From: Bacillota bacterium
Lineage (GTDB): Bacteria > Bacillota > Desulfotomaculia > Desulfotomaculales > VENG01
Assembly: GCA_009711705.1 (NCBI GenBank)
Contig: VENG01000028.1
Coordinates: 62,001-126,000, forward strand
Direction: 5' to 3'
DNA: 64,000 nucleotides
The number at the start of each line of letters is the position of its first letter. Within the stretch, counting starts at the first letter, position 1. The position numbers and the translations under genes are program-made. Positions 43,416 to 51,244 of this stretch are shown piece by piece. A model generated the notes under the pieces. The model was not told the origin of the DNA. It was given only the letters and a program-made list of their open reading frames with translations, and searched no databases.

Positions 43416-44938
43416 TTTCGCACCACATCCTTCAGCATTACGGCCATCTGTGCCCGCACTTCGGCCAGCTCGTTTTCCAGTTGATCGATTTCCTGCTGCA
43501 CGGCGTCAATGTCAATCTCTTCTTCCTCTTCGAAGGTATCCACATAGCGGGGTATATTCAAGTTGAATTCGTTATCCTTGATCTCATCGAAAGTGGCGAC
43601 ATGGGCGTATTTTTCCACGTCATGCCGGGCCTTTACGGTGTCTGCAATCTGCCGGATATGCTCTTCGGCTAGGGTGTTTTGGTTTTTGCCAGGCAGGTAG
43701 TCCCGACCGGCATCGACAAAGATGACGTCTTTGCGGTTTTGGTGGATACCGCCCTTTTCCCGGCTGCGGTCAAAGACCAGTATGGCCACCGGGATCGAGG
43801 TGGTGGGGAAGAGGTTTCCCGGCAGGCCGATCACGGCATCGAGCAGGTTTTCCTCAATCATTTTCCGGCGGATACGGCCCTCGGCCGCTCCCCGGAACAA
43901 CACTCCATGGGGCACAATCACGGCTACCCGGCCTTCTTTTTCCAGTGCCGCTTCCACCATGTGGCTGATAAAGGCCCAGTCACCTTTACTCTTGGGCGGC
44001 ACGCCGCGCCAAAAGCGATTAAAGCGGTCGCTTTGTGCTTCATCAGCCCCCCATTTGTCCAGTGAGAAGGGAGGGTTGGCCACCACGATATTGAATTTCA
44101 TTAGGCGGTCATTTTCCACCAGCGCCGGGCCGGTAAGTGTGTTACACCACTCGATACGGGCACTGTCCGCACGATGCAGGAACATATTCATGCGCGCCAG
44201 CGCCCAAGTGCTTCCGTTAACCTCCATACCAAAAAGGGCAAAGTTGCGGTCATTCACTTCACGTGACGCTTCAATCAAAAGGCCGCCGGAACCACAGGCG
44301 GGATCACAAATACGGTCTCCGGGCCTGGGAGCGGCCAGTTTAGCCACCAGTTTGGATACTTTATGGGGTGTATAAAACTCGCCGGCTTTTTTGCCGGAAT
44401 TAGAAGCAAAACGCTCGATTAAATAGATATATGTGTTGCCGATGACATCCTCGGGAACCCGGCTGGGACACATATCAAGCTGCGGCTTATTGAAATCCTC
44501 CAGCAGCATCTTCAGGCGGCGGTTGCGATCTCTGGTTTTGCCGAGGTTGGCCTCGCTGTTGAAGTCTATATTTCGGAACACACCTTCCAGCTTGGCCTTA
44601 TTGGCTTCTTCTATTGCATCGAGCGCTTCGTTAATCAGCTCACCTATATTGGCCTCATTACGTTGTGCATAAAGATCATAAAAGCCGGCACCTTGCGGGA
44701 GAACAAAACGCTCGCGTTCCAGTTTTCTCCGGATACGAACATCATCATCGCCATATTGCTTGCGGTATTCTTCATAACGGTCTCTCCATACATCCGATAT
44801 GTATTTAACAAACATCATCACCAGAATGTAGTCCTTGTACTGTGCGGGGTCAACAACACCGCGGAAGGTGTCACAGGCCGCCCAAGCGGCATTATTAATG
44901 TCTTTCTGATCAATTACAGTAGTGTTCAACGGGTTCAT
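43412..44938 (-). CDS. hsdM: Type I adenine-N6 methyltransferase subunit (HsdM)
   Basis: 508 residues. The helical N-terminal domain (ACDTFRGVVDPAQYKDYILV) is followed by the AdoMet-binding core: motif I DPACGSGG (212-219), motif IV NPPF (288-291) within IVVANPPFSLDKWG, and the conserved GEFYTPHKVSKL just before motif I. The C-terminus is a coiled coil (EEEIDIDAVQQEIDQLENEL) for contact with HsdS. It methylates adenine N6 in the host recognition site and, with S and R, forms the restriction complex. It overlaps the half-S gene and the rhuM-like gene by 4 bp each (ATGA). Confidence 0.95.
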   Translation of the reverse strand: MNPLNTTVIDQKDINNAAWAACDTFRGVVDPAQYKDYILVMMFVKYISDVWRDRYEEYRKQYGDDDVRIRRKLERERFVLPQGAGFYDLYAQRNEANIGELINEALDAIEEANKAKLEGVFRNIDFNSEANLGKTRDRNRRLKMLLEDFNKPQLDMCPSRVPEDVIGNTYIYLIERFASNSGKKAGEFYTPHKVSKLVAKLAAPRPGDRICDPACGSGGLLIEASREVNDRNFALFGMEVNGSTWALARMNMFLHRADSARIEWCNTLTGPALVENDRLMKFNIVVANPPFSLDKWGADEAQSDRFNRFWRGVPPKSKGDWAFISHMVEAALEKEGRVAVIVPHGVLFRGAAEGRIRRKMIEENLLDAVIGLPGNLFPTTSIPVAILVFDRSREKGGIHQNRKDVIFVDAGRDYLPGKNQNTLAEEHIRQIADTVKARHDVEKYAHVATFDEIKDNEFNLNIPRYVDTFEEEEEIDIDAVQQEIDQLENELAEVRAQMAVMLKDVVRK

Positions 44939-45522
44939 TCTCCTTTTGCATGTTCTAATAATGTTAACGTAACATACTGCCTGCGCTTGTCAGCAATCTT
45001 TTTCATGAGATGCTGTTCTTTCTCAGCTAACGCAGCCAGCTCAATAATCGCCCTTTGCCGTGCAAGTGTAGGAATGAAAACTTCCAGCTTTTCCAATACA
45101 TGTTTGCTAATCATTTTCTGCGTCGTTCCCACCGCATTACTTGATAAAAAGGCTTGTGCCGGCATTTGGCTAATATACCAATTTAGATACTCAGGAAGAA
45201 CGGAATCATCCGTCACTCTGATCCAAATTAATGGAGCTGCAACAACCGCTTTACCAGGGTCATCCAGCAAAATGGCAGATGTGGTTATTTGTCCCCGAGA
45301 CCGAAAAATTACATCACCGGGTTTAGCCAGATGCTGTTCTTTGATCTTTTCCATATCAATACGCATCAGACCACTGCAGTCGACATAATTTTGTGCCGTC
45401 AGGTCTTTCATTTGAATTACCGCGATAGTTCCTGTATTGATTGACTCCAATCGTGTTCGAAAGGAGTAGCCCACTTGAATTGATGTAATTTCCTTCAGGT
45501 TAGTCTTCATAATCTTAACCAC
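44935..45522 (-). CDS. Single-domain HsdS-like protein
   Basis: 195 residues from GTG at 45522, or 191 from ATG 45510. It has one target-recognition domain (EITSIQVGYSFRTRLESINT ... LAKPGDVIFRSRGQITTSAI) and one conserved helix (IPTLARQRAIIELAALAEKE), half the size of normal HsdS. Half-S proteins can dimerise and act as a full S with a symmetric target, or modulate a complete S. It is the first gene of the operon, just after the promoter at 45556-45584, and its stop overlaps the hsdM start. Whether it pairs with the S at 40874-42064 or with itself is not known. Confidence 0.85.
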   Translation of the reverse strand: MVKIMKTNLKEITSIQVGYSFRTRLESINTGTIAVIQMKDLTAQNYVDCSGLMRIDMEKIKEQHLAKPGDVIFRSRGQITTSAILLDDPGKAVVAAPLIWIRVTDDSVLPEYLNWYISQMPAQAFLSSNAVGTTQKMISKHVLEKLEVFIPTLARQRAIIELAALAEKEQHLMKKIADKRRQYVTLTLLEHAKGE

Positions 45523-45555
45523 ACTTTTACTTGCTAAAATAACATTACAGCATTA

Positions 45556-45605
45556 ATAATATGCCACAGATTTCCATTTGTCAATTCAGAAATGGCATTT
45601 CTGAA
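45556..45605 (-). promoter_or_regulatory. Sigma-A promoter and palindromic operator of the type I operon
   Basis: On the minus strand a consensus -35 TTGACA (45584-45579) is separated by exactly 17 nt from the -10 TATTAT (45561-45556). Directly upstream of the -35 lies a palindrome with 9-bp arms, TTCAGAAAT and ATTTCTGAA, around GGC (45585-45605). A second -10-like TATAAT lies at 45617-45612 with TTGACG 15 nt ahead. The palindrome is placed where an activator or repressor would act. Confidence 0.75.
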
Positions 45606-45766
45606 ATTTTTATTATACAGTTTAACTGTTATCGTCAAAGGAATCATACATTGATCTATTTTTAACAATTAAGAAGATCAAGGAGTTTTCGTCATAAATA
45701 TTTAAAAGAGGACACCCCTTTTAAGAGCGTCCTCTATAAATCGTTATCCGTACTTTTGATTATGCT

Positions 45767-47788
45767 TTACTGAAGCAAATGTTCGTGTTCCTGCCTGTAC
45801 TGCTGCTGTATTGGGAAGGGGCGGTATGGCTGGTTTAGTGACTCGGCTTGTGTAATCCGGTGTGCCGTCATGAAGCCTTCGCTGATGGCAGTGTTGAGCC
45901 TGCGCGGCTCCTTTGCGTCTCCAATAACGAATACCTTCATACCCCGCTGTCTTAGCTCTCGTTCCAGGTTGTTTACCGAAACAGCCCCCACGGATAAAAC
46001 TACGTGTGTGCAGGGAATCCAATGCTTTGTCCACTCCCTGTCCATGGCGACAATACCGTCAGGCTTTATTTCCAGTACGCTCATGCCGGTGACGGTATGA
46101 ACCCCGCTTTTGCCGAGCTCCTCCATTAGTGTTATTCTGCTGATGGGTTCGGCATCAATGGCCAGATCATCTTCCATTTCCACAACGGTGACATCTTTTC
46201 CTTGATGTTTGAGCAGCAGTGCCGTTTCACAACCGGTGCTTCCCCCACCCACTATGACCACATTATTGCCCACTTCGTACCTGCCGGCCAGGAGGTCCCA
46301 GGCCGTGGTCACATTCGGACTGTGTACACCGGTAATGTCCGGAATTGCCGGGGCGGCCCCGGTGGCCAGGATGATGCCGTCGATATCCATTCCCTGCAGG
46401 ATGTCAGCATTAACATCAGTATTTAAATGTACTTCAATACCCAGCTTATGGATTTGAGTCTGCAGGTAATCAATGGACCATCTTATTTTTTCCTTACCGG
46501 GCGGCACGGTGGCCAGTTTTACCTGCCCGCCCAACTCAGGCTCTTTTTCCAGAAGGGTTACCCTGTGCCCTGCTACAGCCAGCACCCTTGCCGCTTCCAT
46601 TCCTGCCGGCCCGCCGCCGATAACTGCAAAGTGGCCGGGGGTCAGGGTGGAGCTTATGAGGGGGTATTCCAATTCCCGCCCGGCAACAGGGTTTACCGTA
46701 CAGCGTATATGCAGGTTTTGAAATACCCGCTCACCGATGCACCAAATATTGCATGTAATGCATTTACGAATATCTTCTGTTCTGTCCTCTAATGCTTTTT
46801 GCGGCCATTCCGGGTCAGCAATTAGAGTGCGTCCCAGGGCAACAAAATCCGATTTGCCCTCGGCAAGAATGCCCTCGGCAGTTTCCGGGCTTCTAATTAC
46901 CCCTACAGCTATAACCGGTATTTGCACCTCTTTTTTAATGTTTTCAGCCAGATAAGCCCGCCATCCCTCAGGGTAATTCATGGTCTCCAGGATGGTGGGC
47001 ATGGATGCGTAGATGCCGCTGGAAACATCCAGGGCATCTACCCCGGCGTCTTCAAGCATGCGGGCAATCTTCATTCCTTCTTCCAGGTTGATGCCCCCTT
47101 CTACGAATTCATCGGCGCTAAAGCGGAACAGCACCGGGAAGTTTTCGCCGGTGACTTCTTTGACGCCCCTGATGATTTCAAGTGGGAAGCGCATGCGATT
47201 ATTTAAATCGCCTCCGTACAGGTCTGTCCGCTTGTTACTAAACGGGGACATGAACTGGCCAACAAGATAGCCATGAGCCCCGTGTATTTCTACACCGTCA
47301 TAGCCGGCATTCTGGGCCCGGATTGCAGCTTGCACAAACTTTTCAATAATTTCTTCAATCTCATCTACTGACAGTTCCCTTGGCACTACTTTCAAGAAAG
47401 GGTCCGGAATGGCAGATGGTGCCACCGGCTGCATATTCAAAGTATTTTGGGGTGTTGTTTGCCGGCCGGCGTGGTGCAGCTGGGTAATTATTTTTGCACC
47501 GTGTTCATGTACCGCTTCCACCAGTTCATTGTGGCCTGCAATGTAAGAATTATCATCAATACTAAGCTGGTTAGCTAGGGCGCAGCCCTGGGGGGTATCA
47601 ACACTGTTAATCTCAGTAATGATCAAGCCGGCCCCACCCTTGGCCCGCTCACGATAATAATGAATCATAGCCGGAGTAACTGCGCCCAGCTCATTGGCCA
47701 GATTGGTACCCATAGGGGGCATTACAATTCTGTTACGAATGAGCATGTTACCTATGTATCTCTCTTCAAATAGTTTAGGAAATCTCAA
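45767..47788 (-). CDS. NADH:flavin oxidoreductase, 2-enoate reductase-like (paralogue)
   Basis: About 673 residues. The true start is probably TTG at 47788, which has GGAGGGAGGAG 5-6 nt upstream; longer frames to 47833 or beyond have no SD. The N-terminal FMN barrel (LFEERYIGNMLIRNRIVMPP, HGAHGYLVGQFMSPFSNKR), the CITCNIWCIGERVF...C cluster for 4Fe-4S, and the FAD and NAD sites (VIGGGPAGMEAARVLAVAGH, VIVGGGSTGCETALLLKHQG) follow the order of 2-enoate reductase. It is a paralogue of 8995-11019 and probably reduces a different enoate. It is separated from the hsd operon by about 245 bp and from the CBS gene by a terminator. Confidence 0.9.
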   Translation of the reverse strand: MRFPKLFEERYIGNMLIRNRIVMPPMGTNLANELGAVTPAMIHYYRERAKGGAGLIITEINSVDTPQGCALANQLSIDDNSYIAGHNELVEAVHEHGAKIITQLHHAGRQTTPQNTLNMQPVAPSAIPDPFLKVVPRELSVDEIEEIIEKFVQAAIRAQNAGYDGVEIHGAHGYLVGQFMSPFSNKRTDLYGGDLNNRMRFPLEIIRGVKEVTGENFPVLFRFSADEFVEGGINLEEGMKIARMLEDAGVDALDVSSGIYASMPTILETMNYPEGWRAYLAENIKKEVQIPVIAVGVIRSPETAEGILAEGKSDFVALGRTLIADPEWPQKALEDRTEDIRKCITCNIWCIGERVFQNLHIRCTVNPVAGRELEYPLISSTLTPGHFAVIGGGPAGMEAARVLAVAGHRVTLLEKEPELGGQVKLATVPPGKEKIRWSIDYLQTQIHKLGIEVHLNTDVNADILQGMDIDGIILATGAAPAIPDITGVHSPNVTTAWDLLAGRYEVGNNVVIVGGGSTGCETALLLKHQGKDVTVVEMEDDLAIDAEPISRITLMEELGKSGVHTVTGMSVLEIKPDGIVAMDREWTKHWIPCTHVVLSVGAVSVNNLERELRQRGMKVFVIGDAKEPRRLNTAISEGFMTAHRITQAESLNQPYRPFPIQQQYRQEHEHLLQ

Positions 47789-47936
47789 TTTTTCTCCTCC
47801 CTCCGTAAATTTAATAACGGTAGTATTAGCCATAGCAGAACATTTTATGAATAACTGCAAAGAAAGCCCCAATGGAAAATGAAATAGATTAAATTGCACA
47901 AATCCCTGGCAAAAGGCATGGTTTTGCCTAGGCAAT

Positions 47937-47970
47937 AAAAAACCCTGTACCTCATGGTACAGGGTTTTTT
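47937..47970 (-). terminator. Strong terminator of the CBS gene
   Basis: AACCCTGTACC (47941-47951) pairs with GGTACAGGGTT (47956-47966), extended by A and T runs on both sides. It overlaps the stop codon of the CBS gene and could work in both directions. Confidence 0.9.
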
Positions 47971-48448
47971 ATTCTAACAGCTCTCCGATTATATTGAATA
48001 AGTCAACCGACCTGATTATTCCTACGGCTTTATCACCCTCCATAACGGGGATAATATTCACTTTTCCTGTGAGCATTACCTGAACAGCCTCGGCAGCATT
48101 ATCATTTACATCGACACAGTTGCTAAAAACAGGCCGCATAACCTCACTCACATTGATGAGCATGGCATTGTCCTCGACAACGTCCCGAGAAAAGAGACGG
48201 GTAAGTGCAGCCCCCACCGTTGATTTCACCTTGATGGCATCTAGCATAGACCTTATGGTCAGAATACCTACCAGGTCCCTGTCCTCATTTAATACCAGTA
48301 AGGACCTCTGACCGGAAATTATGCCCCTTTGGTCAATGTGAAAGGAATTTTTCAATGCCTTTATTGCCTCCGCCAGGGTTGAGTTTACATGGACACTAGG
48401 ATATTGTTCCAGGGGAACCATTACGTCACGAACAGGTTTCTTTTTCAT
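47969..48448 (-). CDS. Two-CBS-domain protein
   Basis: 159 residues from ATG 48448, where AAGGAG lies 10 nt upstream; an ATG at 48472 would leave that SD inside the gene. Two CBS motifs fill the protein: PVRDVMVPLEQYPSVHVNST with LVGILTIRSMLDAI, and VSEVMRPVFSNCVDVNDNAA with AVGIIRSVDLFNIIG. Stand-alone CBS pairs bind adenine nucleotides and signal energy state to partner enzymes or channels. No partner is adjacent, so the target is unknown. It ends in a strong terminator and is not cotranscribed with the enoate reductase. Confidence 0.88.
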   Translation of the reverse strand: MKKKPVRDVMVPLEQYPSVHVNSTLAEAIKALKNSFHIDQRGIISGQRSLLVLNEDRDLVGILTIRSMLDAIKVKSTVGAALTRLFSRDVVEDNAMLINVSEVMRPVFSNCVDVNDNAAEAVQVMLTGKVNIIPVMEGDKAVGIIRSVDLFNIIGELLE

Positions 48449-48550
48449 TTCTAACCAACTCCTTTTTGCCAATTTATCCGGCAGTATGTATTTAATTTTA
48501 AGATCTTCCAGGATTGTCTAACAATAACATTTCCGTCAAATAATAAATCA

Positions 48551-48676
48551 GCCGCCTCTGGCGGAGCTTTGACCTGTCGAACGTTTCACAAACCTTACCG
48601 GACATTTGTGCGGTCCAACGCCTAAAACATGAGTAGGGTAACACCGTTGAAATTTCTACGGCACTACCCTACTCGT
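48551..48676 (-). ncRNA. Orphan omega-RNA-like / IS200-IS605 right-end element
   Basis: Read from 48676: a long hairpin (GAGTAGGGTA with TACCCTACTC, 48631-48676, with CCGT/ACGG above), then GGCGTTGGACCGCACAAATG, whose GGAC pairs with GTCC, then AAGGTTTGTGAAACG, and finally AAGCTCCGCC-AGA-GGCGG, a terminal hairpin at about 48552-48565. The order of a long stem, a GGAC/GTCC pseudoknot-like part and an AAGC-led terminal hairpin resembles guide RNAs that sit at tnpB right ends. No tnpB is in the window. The remaining 48449-48550 and 48677-48931 show no gene. Confidence 0.5.
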
Positions 48677-48931
48677 TCTGCTTCTATCATTATATGGCAT
48701 CTCATACCCTTACCTTTTATTATAATTTTAATTGACATACGTGCATCATATTGTTATTATTTCATTACCAGAATCTGTATTGCGTAAAACAGTGGGCTTA
48801 GCTTTAGAAGATATTGAACAAAATACATAGCCGGGCGGTTTGGAAAATATATTAATCTGGCGGATGCCATAAAGATAGGAATGTATCCTACCTGCCCCCC
48901 TTTACAAATAATGCCTTTATAAAAATGGAGC

Positions 48932-49324
48932 GTGATAATAATTATTGAACTACTTGGTTGGTTGGGATTATTATTGTTGTTGGCTACTTTACTGGTATGT
49001 CTGATGCGCCGTACCGGGCCGGGAGGTAATTGGCGGGCTGCGTTATTAAGATATCACAGGAATCTGGCCCTGGCTGCATTAACAGTACTTACTTTGCACG
49101 GCCTGCTGGCCTTAAGCGGTGGTAACGGTTTTGGCCATGGTTACGGGAGGGGTGGGGGCGGAGCACACTTTATGTCGTTTATTACCTCCGGCATACTGGC
49201 CTGGGCCCTTTTGCTGACCATATGTTTGCTGGCCTTGAATATAGCCCACAAAAAATCTTACTTCCGGGGTCACTGCTGGCTTGTTATTCCGCTGATTTTT
49301 ATAACAATGTTGTATCATTTATAA
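48932..49324 (+). CDS. Small four-helix membrane protein
   Basis: 130 residues, GTG start, although GGAG is only 2 nt before it, so the start is uncertain. Four TM helices are clear: IIIIELLGWLGLLLLLATLL, LALAALTVLTLHGLLAL, FITSGILAWALLLTICLLAL and CWLVIPLIFITMLYHL, with a glycine-rich loop (GGNGFGHGYGRGGGGAH) after the second. Histidines lie in or next to helices 2 and 4 (YHRNLALAAL, LHGL, YHL), which recalls heme-binding ferric-reductase-like membrane proteins, but there is no Rossmann domain. Function unknown. It is not linked to the zinc-ribbon gene, which is convergent with it. Confidence 0.7.
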   Translation: MIIIIELLGWLGLLLLLATLLVCLMRRTGPGGNWRAALLRYHRNLALAALTVLTLHGLLALSGGNGFGHGYGRGGGGAHFMSFITSGILAWALLLTICLLALNIAHKKSYFRGHCWLVIPLIFITMLYHL

Positions 49325-49350
49325 GCATAAGCAATTACTAATTCACAGCA

Positions 49351-49389
49351 AAATTAAAAGCCCATGGATTGCTATAGTAATCCATGGGC
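49351..49389 (-). terminator. Terminator of the zinc-ribbon gene
   Basis: GCCCATGGATT (49360-49370) pairs with AATCCATGGGC (49379-49389) around a 7-nt loop, with a TTTTAATTT run on the minus-strand side. Confidence 0.85.
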
Positions 49390-49415
49390 AAACTATCTTT
49401 TGGCCTATGTTTTGT

Positions 49416-49664
49416 CTATTCGTCGGTGGTTTTACCGCAACAGGAACCTGGGGTACAATTTCCCTCTTTCGGGTTACTGCCGCAGCAGCTAGCGGGTTCT
49501 TCATTAGCCGGCTTGCCTACTGAACTAGGCAAAAAAGGGCTGGAGATAAGTTTACGCAAGTTTGCACTGCCACACTCGCACTTAGGCTCATTATTATTTC
49601 CAGGCAGTTGGAGCACTTCGAAAGTTTTCTGGCAATCCTGGCACTGATACTCGAAGATAGGCAT
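49416..49664 (-). CDS. FmdB-type zinc-ribbon protein
   Basis: 82 residues. The N-terminal MPIFEYQCQDCQKTFEVLQ and CECGSANLRKLISSPF form the FmdB-like zinc ribbon (CxxC...CxC). The C-terminus is a cysteine-rich tail (CCGSNPKEGNC, GSCCGKTTDE) which may bind more metal. The family is named after a putative regulator near formamidase in Methylophilus and is widespread with uncertain role. The start has AGGAGG-like sequence upstream. It is monocistronic with its own terminator. Confidence 0.87.
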   Translation of the reverse strand: MPIFEYQCQDCQKTFEVLQLPGNNNEPKCECGSANLRKLISSPFLPSSVGKPANEEPASCCGSNPKEGNCTPGSCCGKTTDE

Positions 49665-49827
49665 GTTTCATTCCTCCTGAAATTATGTTCAATTCTCGGT
49701 TAATAAAAGATGATCTTTCTACATCAGTGTAAAAAAATCCTTCTTTATTTAAGAAGGAAATATAGTCCATGTGTGGTACACTTATAAAGCAGCTATCATT
49801 AATTCCAAAATAGGAGAGTGAGAGTAT

Positions 49828-50148
49828 ATGAGAGAGACGGAATACAAAGAACCAACTATGGACCTGGCCAAAATAGAGGATAAGTTGTTATGGGATTTTA
49901 AGCTTGCGGAAGAGTTTACTAATCGCAAAAAAGGGTTTGCCTTTGTCATAGACGTTTATAGCAAAAACCCGCAGCTAACTTTATATAAAGTGGGCGACAT
50001 GTTGAGTTCCACCAAGTTCCTTCCTAAGCAACCGCCAGTGGAAATGATGGTGCGGGCAGTGCAAGAACAGGGAGGCAGCCTGGATGACAACAACCTCTTC
50101 GACGCCACTGATGAAGTGAAAAGCTGGATCAAGGAGAATTTAATGTAG
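49828..50148 (+). CDS. Hypothetical protein, 106 residues
   Basis: 106 residues from ATG 49828 behind AGGAGAG. It is acidic and helical (MDLAKIEDKLLWDFKLAEEF, VYSKNPQLTLYKVGDMLSST, ATDEVKSWIKENLM) without signal, TM or cysteine motifs. No family is recognised. It is followed by a 10-bp stem (50155-50178), so it is likely a single-gene transcript. Well-formed SD and even codon use support a real gene. Confidence 0.7.
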   Translation: MRETEYKEPTMDLAKIEDKLLWDFKLAEEFTNRKKGFAFVIDVYSKNPQLTLYKVGDMLSSTKFLPKQPPVEMMVRAVQEQGGSLDDNNLFDATDEVKSWIKENLM

Positions 50149-50154
50149 CGTAAA

Positions 50155-50178
50155 TAGCCGGGCTAATAAGCCCGGCTA
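50155..50178 (+). terminator. Hairpin after the 106-residue gene
   Basis: TAGCCGGGCT (50155-50164) pairs with AGCCCGGCTA (50169-50178). The T-run that follows is weak (CACTTTATC), so termination is likely but not certain. Confidence 0.65.
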
Positions 50179-50226
50179 CACTTTATCTACTTTTGACTCC
50201 CACTTCTACCAGTGGGGTTTCCTCTT

Positions 50227-51162
50227 TTACTGCCTGTCAGCTCTAATAATCTGCCTGCCGCCAACCTCTTTCCAGGGAAAAACAGAAAATTTCGCATTCT
50301 CAAGCCATGTTTTATACTCTTCATAGGTGTACGTTCCGCCGTTAGCAGTATTTATAAGCATATTGACACCAAAGATTGCCGGTCTGGCTCCTGTACCCCG
50401 GATCATGTCATTAATGATTAATCTACCACCGCTTTTAAGATTGGCGGCCGCGTCATTAAAGAGCTTTTGGTTTTCCTTTTCCCCGTATATATGACAGACG
50501 TTGCCGAGATAGATTACGTCAAAAGGTCCCTGGGGCAATCCTTCGGTAAAATCACCCTTCACCATTTTTATGGGCAGGTCAGGTTCTAATTCGGGGCTCA
50601 TCATGTCAATTACCTGGGGTAAATCCATTACAGTGACTGCCGCCCCATTTTTCGCAAAGGCATGGGCATAGGTAAGGGGACCTCCCCCTACGTCCAGTAC
50701 CGTGGGGTTTGCGGGCAAGCCCTGCAGACAATACTCAGATAATGCGGGTGCACTTTGAGCTGCTATATGGCTCATGGCCCTGATAAAATCCTTGGGTGCA
50801 GAATCTTGCTTTTTGGGGACCGGTTTGCCGTTTTGCAAAACCTCTGGTAGCCTCACCCACGAAGATATCAAATTATAAGCATGCATAAAGGAAAAGCCGG
50901 TATAAGCTTCAGATTCAGAGTTATAGAGTATTTCCTCTGCTTCCGCGGTCAGCTTCATCTTTTTGCTGTCATGCTCTAAATAACCTAGGGCAACCAGGGC
51001 TTCGGCCACTGTCCATAACGCCCTGTGGTCGGTTCCGGTCTTTGCCGATAATTCTTCCGTGGTGCAGGGACTATCCTTTAAGGCGTCAAAAAGACCGGTC
51101 TGTACGGCCGCTCCCACAATCAAAAACTCCTGCGGCAATTCAAAAGAACGGGGATTTGGCAC
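50227..51162 (-). CDS. SAM-dependent O-methyltransferase (methyltransferase family 2)
   Basis: 311 residues from GTG 51162, where GGAGGG lies 6-7 nt upstream; a frame open to 51243 has no SD. The N-terminus is a winged-helix dimerisation domain (VGAAVQTGLFDALKDSPCTT, LSAKTGTDHRALWTVAEALV). The catalytic part has SAM motif I in NPTVLDVGGGPLTYAHAFAK (about residue 160), DFTEGLPQGPFDVIYLGNVC and a Rossmann fold. Such enzymes methylate O, N or S of small molecules. It lies 82 bp downstream of the UGA-containing gene on the same strand and may be cotranscribed with it. Substrate unknown. Confidence 0.87.
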   Translation of the reverse strand: MPNPRSFELPQEFLIVGAAVQTGLFDALKDSPCTTEELSAKTGTDHRALWTVAEALVALGYLEHDSKKMKLTAEAEEILYNSESEAYTGFSFMHAYNLISSWVRLPEVLQNGKPVPKKQDSAPKDFIRAMSHIAAQSAPALSEYCLQGLPANPTVLDVGGGPLTYAHAFAKNGAAVTVMDLPQVIDMMSPELEPDLPIKMVKGDFTEGLPQGPFDVIYLGNVCHIYGEKENQKLFNDAAANLKSGGRLIINDMIRGTGARPAIFGVNMLINTANGGTYTYEEYKTWLENAKFSVFPWKEVGGRQIIRADRQ

Positions 51163-51244
51163 TAATTTTTCCCTCCTGTTAATTGTAATTGGTACAACTG
51201 GAACTTTGCCTAAATCATACCCTATTAAGTTTGATAAAAACAAA

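Noticed and set aside
47789..47935. N-terminal extension of the enoate reductase paralogue
   Set aside because: No ribosome site supports it, while TTG at 47788 has GGAGGGAGGAG; the extension also lacks similarity to the other paralogue.
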